Of a stretch of 64,000 nucleotides of DNA, positions 1-8,963 are shown piece by piece. Every line of letters begins with the position of its first letter. Position 1 is the first letter of the stretch. Source of the stretch: Dyella acidisoli (GTDB lineage Bacteria > Pseudomonadota > Gammaproteobacteria > Xanthomonadales > Rhodanobacteraceae); contig NZ_BSOB01000008.1 of assembly GCF_030160295.1 (NCBI RefSeq), forward strand, positions 1-64,000, written 5' to 3'. The notes beneath the pieces were generated by a model. It worked only from the letters and a program-made list of their open reading frames with translations. It was not told where the DNA came from and searched no databases. Position numbers and translations under genes: made by a program.

Positions 1-405
1 TATCAGTCGGTTAACGATGGTGACGGGTGTTTTTACCGGACAGTACTGGGGCCAGCAAAGAAAAGTGACCCGGTCGCTTCGCGACCGGAAGCGCCGCAGG
101 CAATGCCCCAACAAACGACACCCCCAGCTGAGGCGAGACGCTAAGCAGGGGGAGCCACAGCATGGCGGCGACATTTTAGGAATCGTCCGATACAGCCATC
201 CCACCCCGAACGGCATGCTTCACACCCATAAGGCAACGCCGTCCATGCACTAGCGATGGCGTTCGAGATTTCCCGCACGCCCATGGATGGGCGTGTGTCG
301 GCGAGTTTACGCCGGCGGCAGGCATGCATTACCCCCTGTGAGTTATGTCTGCCGGGATCTCCTTTTGTTGCAGGGCACGTTGTTGTACGGCATGAGGTGT
401 CGGCC
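1..405. other. Non-coding or unresolved left edge
   Basis: No reading frame here has a convincing start, ribosome binding site or recognisable protein. A perfect GGTCGC-TTC-GCGACC hairpin lies at 72-86. An open frame continues upstream of the diguanylate cyclase start at 406, but its translation before that point looks like non-protein sequence. Confidence 0.4.
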
Positions 406-1719
406 ATGTACATGGACATGCAAGGAGAAGCACTTGACCGGCTGCATGCGGTGATTCACGCGCACCCACAATGGCAGTGGGAAATCGATGAGCGTCACCG
501 CTTCACCAAAGTCGCCGAAGGCCTGCTCGAACTGATGGGCCGCGAGCGCGCGAGCGTGCTCGGCGAGCCGGTCAACGCTTTCATGACGCCAGCCGAAGCA
601 GCGCGCGTCAATCGCTTCTTCGCCTCCGGGCCCAAAGCCTTTTCCTGCGCCATCAGCCGCCACCTGCACGCAAATGGCAGCGCGGTGGCGCTCGAATCCG
701 ATGCTGTCGTACTCGAAGACGAAAACGGCGCGTTCTCCGGCTACCGTGGTGTCGCGCGCGGCGTGATGGATCTTGCGCACGCCGAAAACGTGTACCGCAT
801 GATGGCCATCTACAACACCGCACCCAGCGCGCTATGCCTGATCGGCCGCGATGGCCGCTACCTGGCAGCCAACGCTGCCTATGCCGCCATCCATGGCATT
901 CCGGCGGAGGCGCTGGTGGGCCGCAAAGTGGCCGAGTTGATGCCGGGCGCCGGCCAGAGCATCCGCCGCAGCCTCACGCTGCTTGAGGCTGGCCAGGATG
1001 TGCCCGCGCAGGAAATCGAGCATCAGGGTAAGTTCTACCAGGTGCTGGCCAACCCGGTGCACAACTTGATGGGGCAGGTAATCGGCATTACCGCTGCGCT
1101 CACCGATATCACCGATCGCAAGCAGGCCGAGCAGAAACTTGCCGAAATCAATCGCAAGCTGGAGTACTACGCCAACAACGATCACCTCACCGGCTTGCCC
1201 AATCGCCGTAACGTGGACGAAGTGCTAGCGGACGAAGTGCGGCGCGCGATGCGTAGCAACCATCCGCTGTCAGTGCTGATGATCGATGTGGACTACTTCA
1301 AGAAGTACAACGATCACTATGGCCATCTGCGCGGCGACGACTGCCTGCGCACAGTCGCCGCCGAATTGCAGAAATCGCTGCATCGTTACTGCGACGTAGT
1401 GGGTCGCTACGGCGGCGAGGAATTCGTCGCCATCCTGCCCGGCACCGATGCCATCGGCGCGTTGAAAGTGTCCGGTGCGATCCTGCATGCAATCAGCGCG
1501 CTCAACATGCCTCACACGCAAAGCCGTTACGGCAAGGTCACGCTGAGCATTGGCGCGGCCAGTCTGGAGGACGCACCTCACGCGCAGGGCGTAGAAGAAA
1601 CGTGCGATGCCCTGCTGCAAACGGCTGACCGAGCGCTCTATACGGCGAAGTTGTCAGGCCGCAACACGGTCTATGGGATGTCGACGGGCGAGCTTGATGA
1701 ATTGTTGAGCGATTCGTAG
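406..1719 (+). CDS. Diguanylate cyclase with two PAS domains
   Basis: About 437 residues. It should make the second messenger cyclic-di-GMP from two GTP. Two PAS-type sensor modules fill roughly residues 15-125 and 130-255, followed by a GGDEF domain with the intact active-site motif GGEEF at about residue 336. An RxxD inhibitory-site motif (RYCD) lies five residues before it, so product feedback is expected. There is no transmembrane segment, so a soluble sensor is likely. I chose ATG 406 rather than the longer frame from 256 because GAGGTG sits about eight bases upstream and the earlier translation is unlike PAS proteins. The signal it senses cannot be read from sequence. Confidence 0.9.
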   Translation: MYMDMQGEALDRLHAVIHAHPQWQWEIDERHRFTKVAEGLLELMGRERASVLGEPVNAFMTPAEAARVNRFFASGPKAFSCAISRHLHANGSAVALESDAVVLEDENGAFSGYRGVARGVMDLAHAENVYRMMAIYNTAPSALCLIGRDGRYLAANAAYAAIHGIPAEALVGRKVAELMPGAGQSIRRSLTLLEAGQDVPAQEIEHQGKFYQVLANPVHNLMGQVIGITAALTDITDRKQAEQKLAEINRKLEYYANNDHLTGLPNRRNVDEVLADEVRRAMRSNHPLSVLMIDVDYFKKYNDHYGHLRGDDCLRTVAAELQKSLHRYCDVVGRYGGEEFVAILPGTDAIGALKVSGAILHAISALNMPHTQSRYGKVTLSIGAASLEDAPHAQGVEETCDALLQTADRALYTAKLSGRNTVYGMSTGELDELLSDS

Positions 1720-1938
1720 GTTGGGGTGCAAACCCCAACATTGCCATGTCGATCAGTATCGCGATGTTGGGGTTCGCACCCTGATGTATCCCCACATTTT
1801 TCGCTCGTCATCCCAGCTTTCGCTGGGATGACGACCAGGCGGTTTGAAAAATCGCGGCGAGCTTGGATAGCGTCAAGATTCCGCTGGAGCCACCAGGCAA
1901 AAACGTGGGGATACATCAGGGTTCGCACCCCAACCTAC
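1716..1938. repeat. Nested inverted-repeat block with REP-like core
   Basis: Three nested inverted repeats lie between the convergent cyclase and GH31 genes. The outer arms are GTAGGTTGGGGTGC (1716-1729) and its complement (1925-1938). The middle arms are CCTGATGTATCCCCAC (1780-1795) and its complement (1905-1920). A core hairpin is GTCATCCCAGC-TTTC-GCTGGGATGAC (1807-1832). The middle arm recurs at 6875-6890, so this is a dispersed repeat family. Confidence 0.75.
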
Positions 1939-1952
1939 ATTGGAATTCAAGC

Positions 1953-4727
1953 TCACTGCCACGTTACGCTCACATCGTCACGAACGCCTTGCTTCGGCAA
2001 GGTAACGATGGCGGTTGCTTGCTTATCGTCCCAATCCCACTGCATCACTGGCTTTCCATTTGCATTGATCGACTGCGGCTTGTTGTTCGCATGGATACGC
2101 AACACGTACGACCGTGATGCCGGTTGCCCTTGATAGCTTCCCTTTGCCGGCGAAACCGTCAGTTCGTGCGAGCCATCCGGCTTGGTCACGTAGCTGATGG
2201 GCGTGATCGCATAACTGCCCTTCGCATAATCGAGTGATCGGCCATCATCTTCGTACAGGTCGAAGTGCCCTTTGCCGCCACCATAGACATTGAGGATCAG
2301 CACATCCAATGGTTTGGCATCTGAATAGTCGCTGGGCTCCTGTTCGGGAATGATCGATCCTTCGCGCACGAAGACAGGCGTTTCGTCTACGTCGTAATGC
2401 GCGGTGAAGGACTGCCCGCCGTCATGACGCTTGCCGTTGAAGAAGTCGATCCACGAGCCCGGCGGCAGATAAACCGTCCGGTTACCGCTAGCATCGAGTA
2501 CCGGCGCAACCAGCATTTCATCACCGAAAAAATATTCTCGGGTTTGCTCGTAGGCCTCTTGTAGATCTGGATACTGCAGATACAGCGGACGCAGTAGCGG
2601 CAAAGACAGCGTGTGCGCCTGCCACGTGTATGTGTAGATATAGGGAATGAGCTGCGTGCGCAGGGTAAAGTACTTGCGCATCAACGCAACGCCCTTGTCG
2701 CCGTAAAGCCAAGGCATGCGCGTATTGCCTTCCTTCGGGTTGGCGTGTGCGCTGTGCATGCGCAGGATAGGGCTGAAGGCGCCGAATTCGATCCAACGGG
2801 CATACAGGTCGAAGTCGAGTTTGGCGCCATGGAAGCCACCAATGTCGTGGCTGATATACGGTACCAATACGTTGCCGCCGCGCGCGGTAAAGGCAACTTC
2901 GTAAGCCAGCACGGGCCATTCCGAATACGTGTCGCCGGTGAAGAATCCCGGATAGCGTTCGCTGCCCCAGTCGCCGTAACGACTAAGGATGAAAGCGCGC
3001 TGCCCGGTGAATTGCTGCGTGAAATCGTAGAAAACCTTGTTGGTCCAGAACTGTGGGTTGAGTCCTGGCATGTCGGCAGCACCACCGCCGCCATCCACCC
3101 ACCACGAGCTGACACCGGCTTGCATCAGCGGCCCGTGCAAGTCGCGCATGAAAATATCGGCCTGCCGCTTGTCGGCGAGATTGAAGTAGATCCGTTCCGG
3201 CGGATTCACGTCGCTTAGCGCTACCGGCCCGCGAAAGATGCCGCCACCTTGTTCGCCCGGCACAACGCGCAAGGCAATTTCATTGCGCTGACCGGGTCGA
3301 ACATAAGGTTTGATGTTGGCGTAGGTAAGCCGCTGTGGCCATGGCACATGGGTATGCTCGACTTCCTTGCCGTTCACGAACAGGCGATACGTCTGACCGA
3401 CTTCACCGATGGTGAGATACAGCGCGTCCGGCAGTTTTTCCGGCAAGGAAAGCGAACGACGGTACCAGCCGACACCTTGATAGTCCGGATAACCCTGCTT
3501 CTGCCATGACTGGTCGGTATGGATGGGCTTCCAGGCATGGTCGTCGTAATTAGCCGCGAACCATTGTTCTTGCAAGCCCCCATCTTTTGGATCGGTAGCG
3601 AATACCCATTGCCCGGAGATATCCATATCGAAGGAAGGCTTCGGCGGCAGCGGACGACCCAGTGCTTTCAGCACGCCCGGTGCATGACTGTCGTCGTAGG
3701 AAAGAATTTCCTCCTGCGTGCCTGCATAACCCGGATGATCGTTGAGGCTGAGCTTGATGCCGCGATCGTGCAGCCATTGCAGGAATTGCGTGGGCTGCGG
3801 AATCAGCGGACTCCAATCGTAGCCGCCTTGCCAGCCGTAGTTGTGCCACGCGAAGTCCAGCACCAGGGTATCGAACGGGATATGGTTCTCGCGCAGGCGC
3901 GACAGTTCGTCTTCCAGGTATGGCTGGTTGTAACGCTCGAATTGCGGGTCGTGCGCGTCGGCCGTGTTCGGAAAATATTCGAAGTTGAAGTCGGTGACCC
4001 AGTTGCCGAGCACGTAGCGCGGAATCATCGGAATGCCGCCGCAGAGTTGGGCGTATTCCTGCAGTACGTACGGATAGTTGCGGTCATACGTAAACAGATA
4101 CCAGTCCTGCCCATACGGCTTCTCGCGCGGACCGATCCATTGCATCTTCGCGTCCCATAGCGGCGTTTGGCTATCGTCGATGAACGCGTAGCCGCTGCGG
4201 CTGAGCAAGCCGGGCTTGGCCGGCTCCAGCGGAATCTCAATGCCTGGAATGATGTCGTTGACCGGGCTTTCCAGATCCTTGCCCTTCGGCAGATTCGTTT
4301 CGCTGACGTGATCGAGCGAATAGGTCAGGCCGCCAAGATTCTGTGTATCGACTTGACCGGGGTGCCACATACGCGGTGCGCTATTCGGATAGGTCCACGT
4401 CACTTGGAGGTTGCTGGCGTTGAAAGGGCCTGAGTCCAATCGATAGCGCAAGGTCATGCTGCTGGTGTGCACCACCAGCCAGCCGCTTTCTTTAGTGGAT
4501 TGCGCATTCACCGCGGGCCAATCGCGTTTCAACACTACGGCCGTGGGCGCATCCACAAAATGGCCGTTCGGCGCATATTCCATGCGCACCAGCGAAGACG
4601 TAAGGAACTCGAAGCGCGCGTTGCCGGCGACGATGATGGAGGTGCTCTGCGTCCGCGCTGACGAAACCAGCGGAGCCGATACGAAGCCGGCCAGCGCAAT
4701 GAGGAGCATGCGGCGGAACATGGTCAT
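1953..4727 (-). CDS. Secreted glycoside hydrolase family 31 enzyme
   Basis: About 924 residues. GH31 enzymes are retaining alpha-glucosidases or alpha-xylosidases and relatives; this one should act in the periplasm or outside the cell. The start at 4727 (or 4721) gives a signal peptide (MLLIALAGFVSAPLVSSA) and has GAAGAG upstream; the longer frame to 4844 would read through the terminator of the neighbouring gene. The (beta/alpha)8 barrel carries WWVDGGGG (nucleophile region, near residue 545) and GDTYSEW (acid/base region). Unusually, about 130 residues near 370-505 form a jelly-roll sugar-binding insert (WYRRSLSLPE, LFVNGKEVEH) inside the barrel. The C-terminal beta domain is intact. Substrate is not predictable from motifs alone; alpha-xylosidase or alpha-glucosidase activity is likeliest. 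Confidence 0.88.
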   Translation of the reverse strand: MTMFRRMLLIALAGFVSAPLVSSARTQSTSIIVAGNARFEFLTSSLVRMEYAPNGHFVDAPTAVVLKRDWPAVNAQSTKESGWLVVHTSSMTLRYRLDSGPFNASNLQVTWTYPNSAPRMWHPGQVDTQNLGGLTYSLDHVSETNLPKGKDLESPVNDIIPGIEIPLEPAKPGLLSRSGYAFIDDSQTPLWDAKMQWIGPREKPYGQDWYLFTYDRNYPYVLQEYAQLCGGIPMIPRYVLGNWVTDFNFEYFPNTADAHDPQFERYNQPYLEDELSRLRENHIPFDTLVLDFAWHNYGWQGGYDWSPLIPQPTQFLQWLHDRGIKLSLNDHPGYAGTQEEILSYDDSHAPGVLKALGRPLPPKPSFDMDISGQWVFATDPKDGGLQEQWFAANYDDHAWKPIHTDQSWQKQGYPDYQGVGWYRRSLSLPEKLPDALYLTIGEVGQTYRLFVNGKEVEHTHVPWPQRLTYANIKPYVRPGQRNEIALRVVPGEQGGGIFRGPVALSDVNPPERIYFNLADKRQADIFMRDLHGPLMQAGVSSWWVDGGGGAADMPGLNPQFWTNKVFYDFTQQFTGQRAFILSRYGDWGSERYPGFFTGDTYSEWPVLAYEVAFTARGGNVLVPYISHDIGGFHGAKLDFDLYARWIEFGAFSPILRMHSAHANPKEGNTRMPWLYGDKGVALMRKYFTLRTQLIPYIYTYTWQAHTLSLPLLRPLYLQYPDLQEAYEQTREYFFGDEMLVAPVLDASGNRTVYLPPGSWIDFFNGKRHDGGQSFTAHYDVDETPVFVREGSIIPEQEPSDYSDAKPLDVLILNVYGGGKGHFDLYEDDGRSLDYAKGSYAITPISYVTKPDGSHELTVSPAKGSYQGQPASRSYVLRIHANNKPQSINANGKPVMQWDWDDKQATAIVTLPKQGVRDDVSVTWQ

Positions 4728-4811
4728 GCGGGATCTCTTCCCAGCGACGGAAGACCTCGCACTTATACTCGCCAAAGCGAGCCCAGAACACCCAGCGAAA
4801 GTCGTGAGCAC

Positions 4812-4839
4812 AAAAAAGTGGAGGCCATGCGGCCTCCAC
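4812..4839 (-). terminator. Intrinsic terminator of the S53 protease gene
   Basis: On the minus strand a perfect 9 bp stem (GTGGAGGCC / GGCCTCCAC, loop GCAT) is followed directly by six T. It lies 23 bases past the stop codon of the S53 protease gene. Confidence 0.9.
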
Positions 4840-4861
4840 CTCATTCCTCAATCGTGCTCTA

Positions 4862-6595
4862 TTAGGGCGAATTCACCAACGTAGTGATCAGTCCAGCTTT
4901 CGGACTGCCCCAGCCTGTCACCAAGTCATAGCCGGTCACAGCCGAATAACTGCCGGATTTGCCACTGGTGATGTCGTGGAAGTCCGTCGCATAAGTGCTG
5001 GTCAATTTGCCGCCGGATTCGTTCTCCGGATAAACCGTCGCATTGAAATTGCCGATGCGTTTCTTGCTAACGGCCACGCGCTGTTGATTGATCAACGCCA
5101 CAAAGCCTGCCCACATCGGTGCCGCGAAACTGGTGCCACCATAGTTGTTGGCTGTACAAGTGGTTTGATCGGCGCAGACATAGAAAGTGAAGTTCGCATT
5201 GGCCGATACATCGGGGCCATTGCGATGTGTCGTCGAGCCCTTGTTGCTGGAATTGATCACGCCGGCGATCTTTTGCCATGTGGGAATGGCGATGCCATCC
5301 GGCGAAATGCCGCCGCCGCTATCGACCCATGCGGTTTCCGATTTCCATGGACCTGCTGCGCGAGTGGTTGTGAGATCCGTGCCGCCAACGGAGATCACGT
5401 ACGCATCATCCGCCGGCCATGCCTCGTTGCTGGCCGACCATGTCGAACTATCGCCCGATGCTGCGAAGAAGGTCTGGCCCTGTGCCGCCATCTTCTTGAA
5501 GTAAGGATCGAGCGTTGCCGGATCAGCCGGCGTCCAGCCCCACGAGCAACCGATCGTTGTCGGCAAGGGGCTGTGCGTAGTCATCGCACTGATCATCGCG
5601 GTGTCGCTGGAGCCGATATACATCACCAGGCTGGCAAGGCCAGGTGCCATGCCGAGCGCTTGCGTCATGTCGAGTGTTTGCTCGGTGTCATCGCAACTTT
5701 GCGAAGCGAGGCAGGATGTGCTGGTGCCGTCGGTCGAAAGCAATGTGATCGGCACTTTGTTGGTCTGACCCACGTTCTTGTAATACGTGCTCAAGTCAGC
5801 CAAATCAGTACCTACGAATTCGAGCAGGCCAAGATTCTGGCCTTTGCCGGTAAGTGCCGTGCCGCCGTAGTACGCCGCACGCATATCGCTGCCGAGGAAT
5901 GAAGCGGAAGGACCCGAACCCGTCGTTGCATGTGACACGACCGCATCAGGACTTATGCCGTGTGCCGCAGCGTAATCGCTCTTCTTCACGTACAGCGGTT
6001 TCGGAATCGAATAGTTGTCCAGTCCCGAAACATGCCAGAGCGGGATTGCCAACGATGTGGTCGGCTCGCGATCTGGACTGTAGAACATGCGGTTCTCAGT
6101 CGGATGCTTGTACGTGCGCATCTTCACATTGAACGCCGCTTCCACCGCGGAAACGGGGCCAATCACCTGGATATCCATGCCGTCGCGGCTGCCGCCCGTC
6201 ACCGTGAACCCATAGCGGGTGAGGTATTGCACCACCGTATCGTAGTCGTTCTGTGTCGGACCGAATCGTGCGGTGAACTCTTGTGGCGTCACGTAATGTT
6301 GGTAATTCGGACTAGAGGGATCGGTCACTGCCGCCACGAATGCATCCAACCCTGCTTCATCGCGCACTGGAAGCACGACGTCGAGGCTCATCAACTTGCT
6401 GGCCGGTAAGCTGCTGACTTGTTGAGCGACATTGCTATGCACAACGTCGCGCACGTGATGGGTATAGACCTGTGCAGCATTCGCCGCGGCACTGGCGCCG
6501 AAGGCCAGTGCAATGGCCATCGAAAGTCTGCATGCGTTGCGCGCCATGCTGAAAATTTCCGTTGAACGTGTTCCTGTCGAATCCGTGCTGGTCAT
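4862..6595 (-). CDS. Secreted S53 family acid serine protease (sedolisin, xanthomonalisin-like)
   Basis: 577 residues. Sedolisins are pepstatin-insensitive serine-carboxyl endopeptidases active at acid pH, exported as zymogens. A signal peptide (MAIALAFGASAAANA) is followed by a pro-kumamolisin activation domain (about 45-195) and the catalytic domain. Catalytic residues are visible: E305 and D309 in EQTLD, the oxyanion Asp382 in ASGDSS, and Ser489 in GGTSFAAP. The C-terminal calcium site pattern (DFHDITSG ... GYDLVTGWG) is present. GGGAG lies nine bases before ATG 6595, supporting the long start; ATG 6547 is an alternative. The gene is monocistronic with its own terminator. Confidence 0.93.
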   Translation of the reverse strand: MTSTDSTGTRSTEIFSMARNACRLSMAIALAFGASAAANAAQVYTHHVRDVVHSNVAQQVSSLPASKLMSLDVVLPVRDEAGLDAFVAAVTDPSSPNYQHYVTPQEFTARFGPTQNDYDTVVQYLTRYGFTVTGGSRDGMDIQVIGPVSAVEAAFNVKMRTYKHPTENRMFYSPDREPTTSLAIPLWHVSGLDNYSIPKPLYVKKSDYAAAHGISPDAVVSHATTGSGPSASFLGSDMRAAYYGGTALTGKGQNLGLLEFVGTDLADLSTYYKNVGQTNKVPITLLSTDGTSTSCLASQSCDDTEQTLDMTQALGMAPGLASLVMYIGSSDTAMISAMTTHSPLPTTIGCSWGWTPADPATLDPYFKKMAAQGQTFFAASGDSSTWSASNEAWPADDAYVISVGGTDLTTTRAAGPWKSETAWVDSGGGISPDGIAIPTWQKIAGVINSSNKGSTTHRNGPDVSANANFTFYVCADQTTCTANNYGGTSFAAPMWAGFVALINQQRVAVSKKRIGNFNATVYPENESGGKLTSTYATDFHDITSGKSGSYSAVTGYDLVTGWGSPKAGLITTLVNSP

Positions 6596-7096
6596 TGGAA
6601 GCTACTCCCGTAAGTAGTCAGTGACAGATGAAGAATCGAGGAAACAACGATGCTCCCTCCCCGGAGGTGCCAAATGGCCTCGGGAGGCTAGGACGGGTGC
6701 CGTCGTTTTCGGGTGAAACTATTTTTTACGCTGAAATATAGGGGTTTTTGATGCTTGTGCAGTGCGATGCACCGTGTGCGGGGAATCGTTGCAAGCAGCG
6801 TCTGGCACGGTTGCCTGTACGTTGCTTTATGGGTGCTCGCCCGATGCGTCGCCTACATGCGAGGCGAGCCTGACCCTGATGTATCCCCACGCTTTGCTCG
6901 TCATTCCGGCGAAAAGTCGAGGTTCACGGCGATTCCGGTTCAGAGCGCATCGTCATCCTGGCCTTCGCCAAGATGACGATACGGTGCATTGTCGTGATGC
7001 GCTGGCGTGTAACTCTATGGTTTACCCAGGAATAAAAGGTAAAAGATGTGGTGTATGTCAGAGCATGATTGCGTTTTTAAGGTGTGTGCAAAGACG
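6596..7096. repeat. Intergenic region with dispersed repeat copy
   Basis: No gene seen. The stretch holds the promoter region of the S53 gene (an AT-rich tract near 6720-6750) and a second copy of the repeat family found at 1716-1938. CCTGATGTATCCCCAC (6875-6890) runs into an imperfect REP hairpin, CGTCATCCTGGCC / GGCGAAGATGACG-like (6950-6977). Confidence 0.55.
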
Positions 7097-8071
7097 CTAG
7101 TCGTTGATCCCATGCGTACGCAGCACGCTGGAGATATCCACCCGCCAAATATTGCGCGAACCATTGAGTGGGCCGCTCAGTCGTTGCTGCAATGTGGCCA
7201 CGGTGTCGCGTCTCTTGGGGAAGTGCACGTCCTCCTGACGGTTGCTGGATACATACAGCTCGCCGAACGTCGGCCCTAGCGTCGGCGCGTTCTCCAGGCT
7301 TTTGGTGTTTACATCGCCGCCGAGGTGCTCGGGTTTGCTCCAACTTCCATCGGCTTGGCGGAAGGCGATGTAGATATCGGCGCTTCCCAAAGAGTCGCCT
7401 TCATCACCGGCGAACAGCAGAAAGCGCCCGCGCGGATCGATGCACGGGTCCATGCGGTTATGTGAGATATCGCCCAATTCTACGCGCTGCGGATTGGAAT
7501 AGCCGCTGCCGGCAGGGTGCACCACATAGATCTGATAAGAGTTGCCGGAGTCAGGGCGATGCGCAGAAAAGTAGATATCGCCATTGGCCGCTACGGAGGG
7601 GTTGTAGAGCATGGCTCCGTCATTGAGCGCACCGTCCACATGGTTGGGTTCGCCCCAGCGTCCGTCTGCCTGGCGCTCGACGTACCACAGGTTGGTGCCG
7701 GGAAAATGCTGGCCGTGCATCTCGACGACCAGCGATGCGCCACCCGGACGCACGGGTCGATTGGAGACGAAATACAGGCGCTTGCCATCCGGTGTGAAGG
7801 TCGGCTCGGAGTCATGCCATTGCCCGGAGAACGATGCCACCTCTGGCGTAGACCAGCTTTTGCCCTGGCGATGCGATACCAGAATGGTGTCGTCCGTTTC
7901 AGCAAAGTCAGAGCGCAGGAAGTACAGCGTCTGCCCATCGGGCGAAAACGCCGCGGTGGTTTCTTGCAAACCGGTGGAAATGACGCCGGGGCCGAGCAAT
8001 TCGGCGGCCTTTAGCGGCCCGGCGCAAGCCAGCGCGAAAGCCACGGTCCAGGCGAGTGCCTGCAATTTCAT
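7097..8071 (-). CDS. Secreted PD40/TolB-like beta-propeller protein
   Basis: 324 residues. A signal peptide (MKLQALAWTVAFALACAGPLKAAE) is followed by repeated PD40 blades: AAFSPDGQTLYFLR, PTFTPDGKRLYFVS, PSVAANGDIYFSA, IDPRGRFLLFAG. Such propellers bind proteins or ligands in the periplasm; no enzymatic motif is visible. AGGAG lies five bases before the ATG. It lies 127 bases downstream of the LytTR regulator in the same orientation and resembles the first gene of that cluster (10132-11016), so the two propellers flank the two-component system and may be its target and input. Confidence 0.85.
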   Translation of the reverse strand: MKLQALAWTVAFALACAGPLKAAELLGPGVISTGLQETTAAFSPDGQTLYFLRSDFAETDDTILVSHRQGKSWSTPEVASFSGQWHDSEPTFTPDGKRLYFVSNRPVRPGGASLVVEMHGQHFPGTNLWYVERQADGRWGEPNHVDGALNDGAMLYNPSVAANGDIYFSAHRPDSGNSYQIYVVHPAGSGYSNPQRVELGDISHNRMDPCIDPRGRFLLFAGDEGDSLGSADIYIAFRQADGSWSKPEHLGGDVNTKSLENAPTLGPTFGELYVSSNRQEDVHFPKRRDTVATLQQRLSGPLNGSRNIWRVDISSVLRTHGIND

Positions 8072-8198
8072 ACATGCTCCTGTGAATGAAGGTTGATGCG
8101 ACCGTCACCATCTTTGACGAAGCAAAAAGTACCCGCTGCGGTTTTGTGATGAGCGGTTGCGTTTGTGTGGCGAGCGGTCGGTTGTGCGCGTGACCGGC

Positions 8199-8963
8199 TC
8201 AGCTCATGCCCAATGTGCGTCGTGCATGCATGCGAAAGCGGCGACTCAAGCTGAGACGGGTGCCGTTGTGCAGTACCACCTCGGCGTTGCCTTGGAACAG
8301 CGGGTGGATCTCGCGAATGCGCTTCACATTGACCAGTGTGCCGCGATGAATGCGCAGAAAGCATGTCGGGTCCAGTGCTTCCAGCAGATGTCGCAGCGTT
8401 TCGCGATGCAAATAGCTGACACCGTCGACATGGATCTGCACGTAGTTGCCTTCCGCGCGAATCCAGTCGATGTCTTCGATGGCGATCACGCGGATGCTTT
8501 CGCCGAGGCGTACGCTGATGCGCTGTGCATAAGCGGCGCCGGGCGATGCCGTTGACGCCATGCGTGGCGTGCCAGCTCGTGCGTGCATACCCAGCCAATG
8601 CTGGTGCACACGCCTCATCGCCTGGTCGAAACGTGCCTGATCAATCGGTTTGAGCACATAATCCAGCGCATTCGCGTCGAAGGCGCGTAACGCATGCTGG
8701 CCGTAAGCGGTGGCGAATACGACCATGGGCGACGTATCCGGCCGCAAGCGGTGCAACAGCTTGAACCCGTCCATGCCGGGCATATGGATATCCAAGAACA
8801 ACAACGCGGGTTCCAGCGCGGCGATGGCCTGCAAGGCTTCAGTGGCATTGCCGCATTCGCCCACGATCTCGACATCTGGATGCGCAGCCAGTGCTTGCCG
8901 CAGTGCCAGGCGCGCCAGCACTTCATCGTCGACCAATAAGGTGCGGATCGGTGGTGGATTCAT
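8199..8963 (-). CDS. LytTR-family response regulator
   Basis: 254 residues. An N-terminal receiver domain (VDDE at 11-14, phospho-acceptor Asp58 in FLDIHMPGMDG, later conserved Lys in LKPID) is followed by a C-terminal LytTR DNA-binding domain (about 145-250, IHRGTLVNVKRI, LSLSRRFR). The start overlaps the stop of the histidine kinase gene by 4 bp, indicating translational coupling. It should be phosphorylated by that kinase and bind DNA upstream of target genes, possibly the flanking propeller genes. Confidence 0.93.
   Translation of the reverse strand: MNPPPIRTLLVDDEVLARLALRQALAAHPDVEIVGECGNATEALQAIAALEPALLFLDIHMPGMDGFKLLHRLRPDTSPMVVFATAYGQHALRAFDANALDYVLKPIDQARFDQAMRRVHQHWLGMHARAGTPRMASTASPGAAYAQRISVRLGESIRVIAIEDIDWIRAEGNYVQIHVDGVSYLHRETLRHLLEALDPTCFLRIHRGTLVNVKRIREIHPLFQGNAEVVLHNGTRLSLSRRFRMHARRTLGMS

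Noticed and set aside
72-86. GGTCGC-TTC-GCGACC hairpin at the left edge as a further TnsB-like site
   Set aside because: It lacks the flanking TTAA/TGTCG context of the transposon ends and stands alone.
256-405. Longer N-terminus for the diguanylate cyclase
   Set aside because: Translation before 406 is unlike PAS proteins and lacks a ribosome site, while ATG 406 has one.
2613-4160. Long plus-strand frames opposite the GH31 gene
   Set aside because: Antisense shadows of GC-rich coding sequence with no ribosome sites; same for the many long frames opposite the kinase, RND and arsenic genes.
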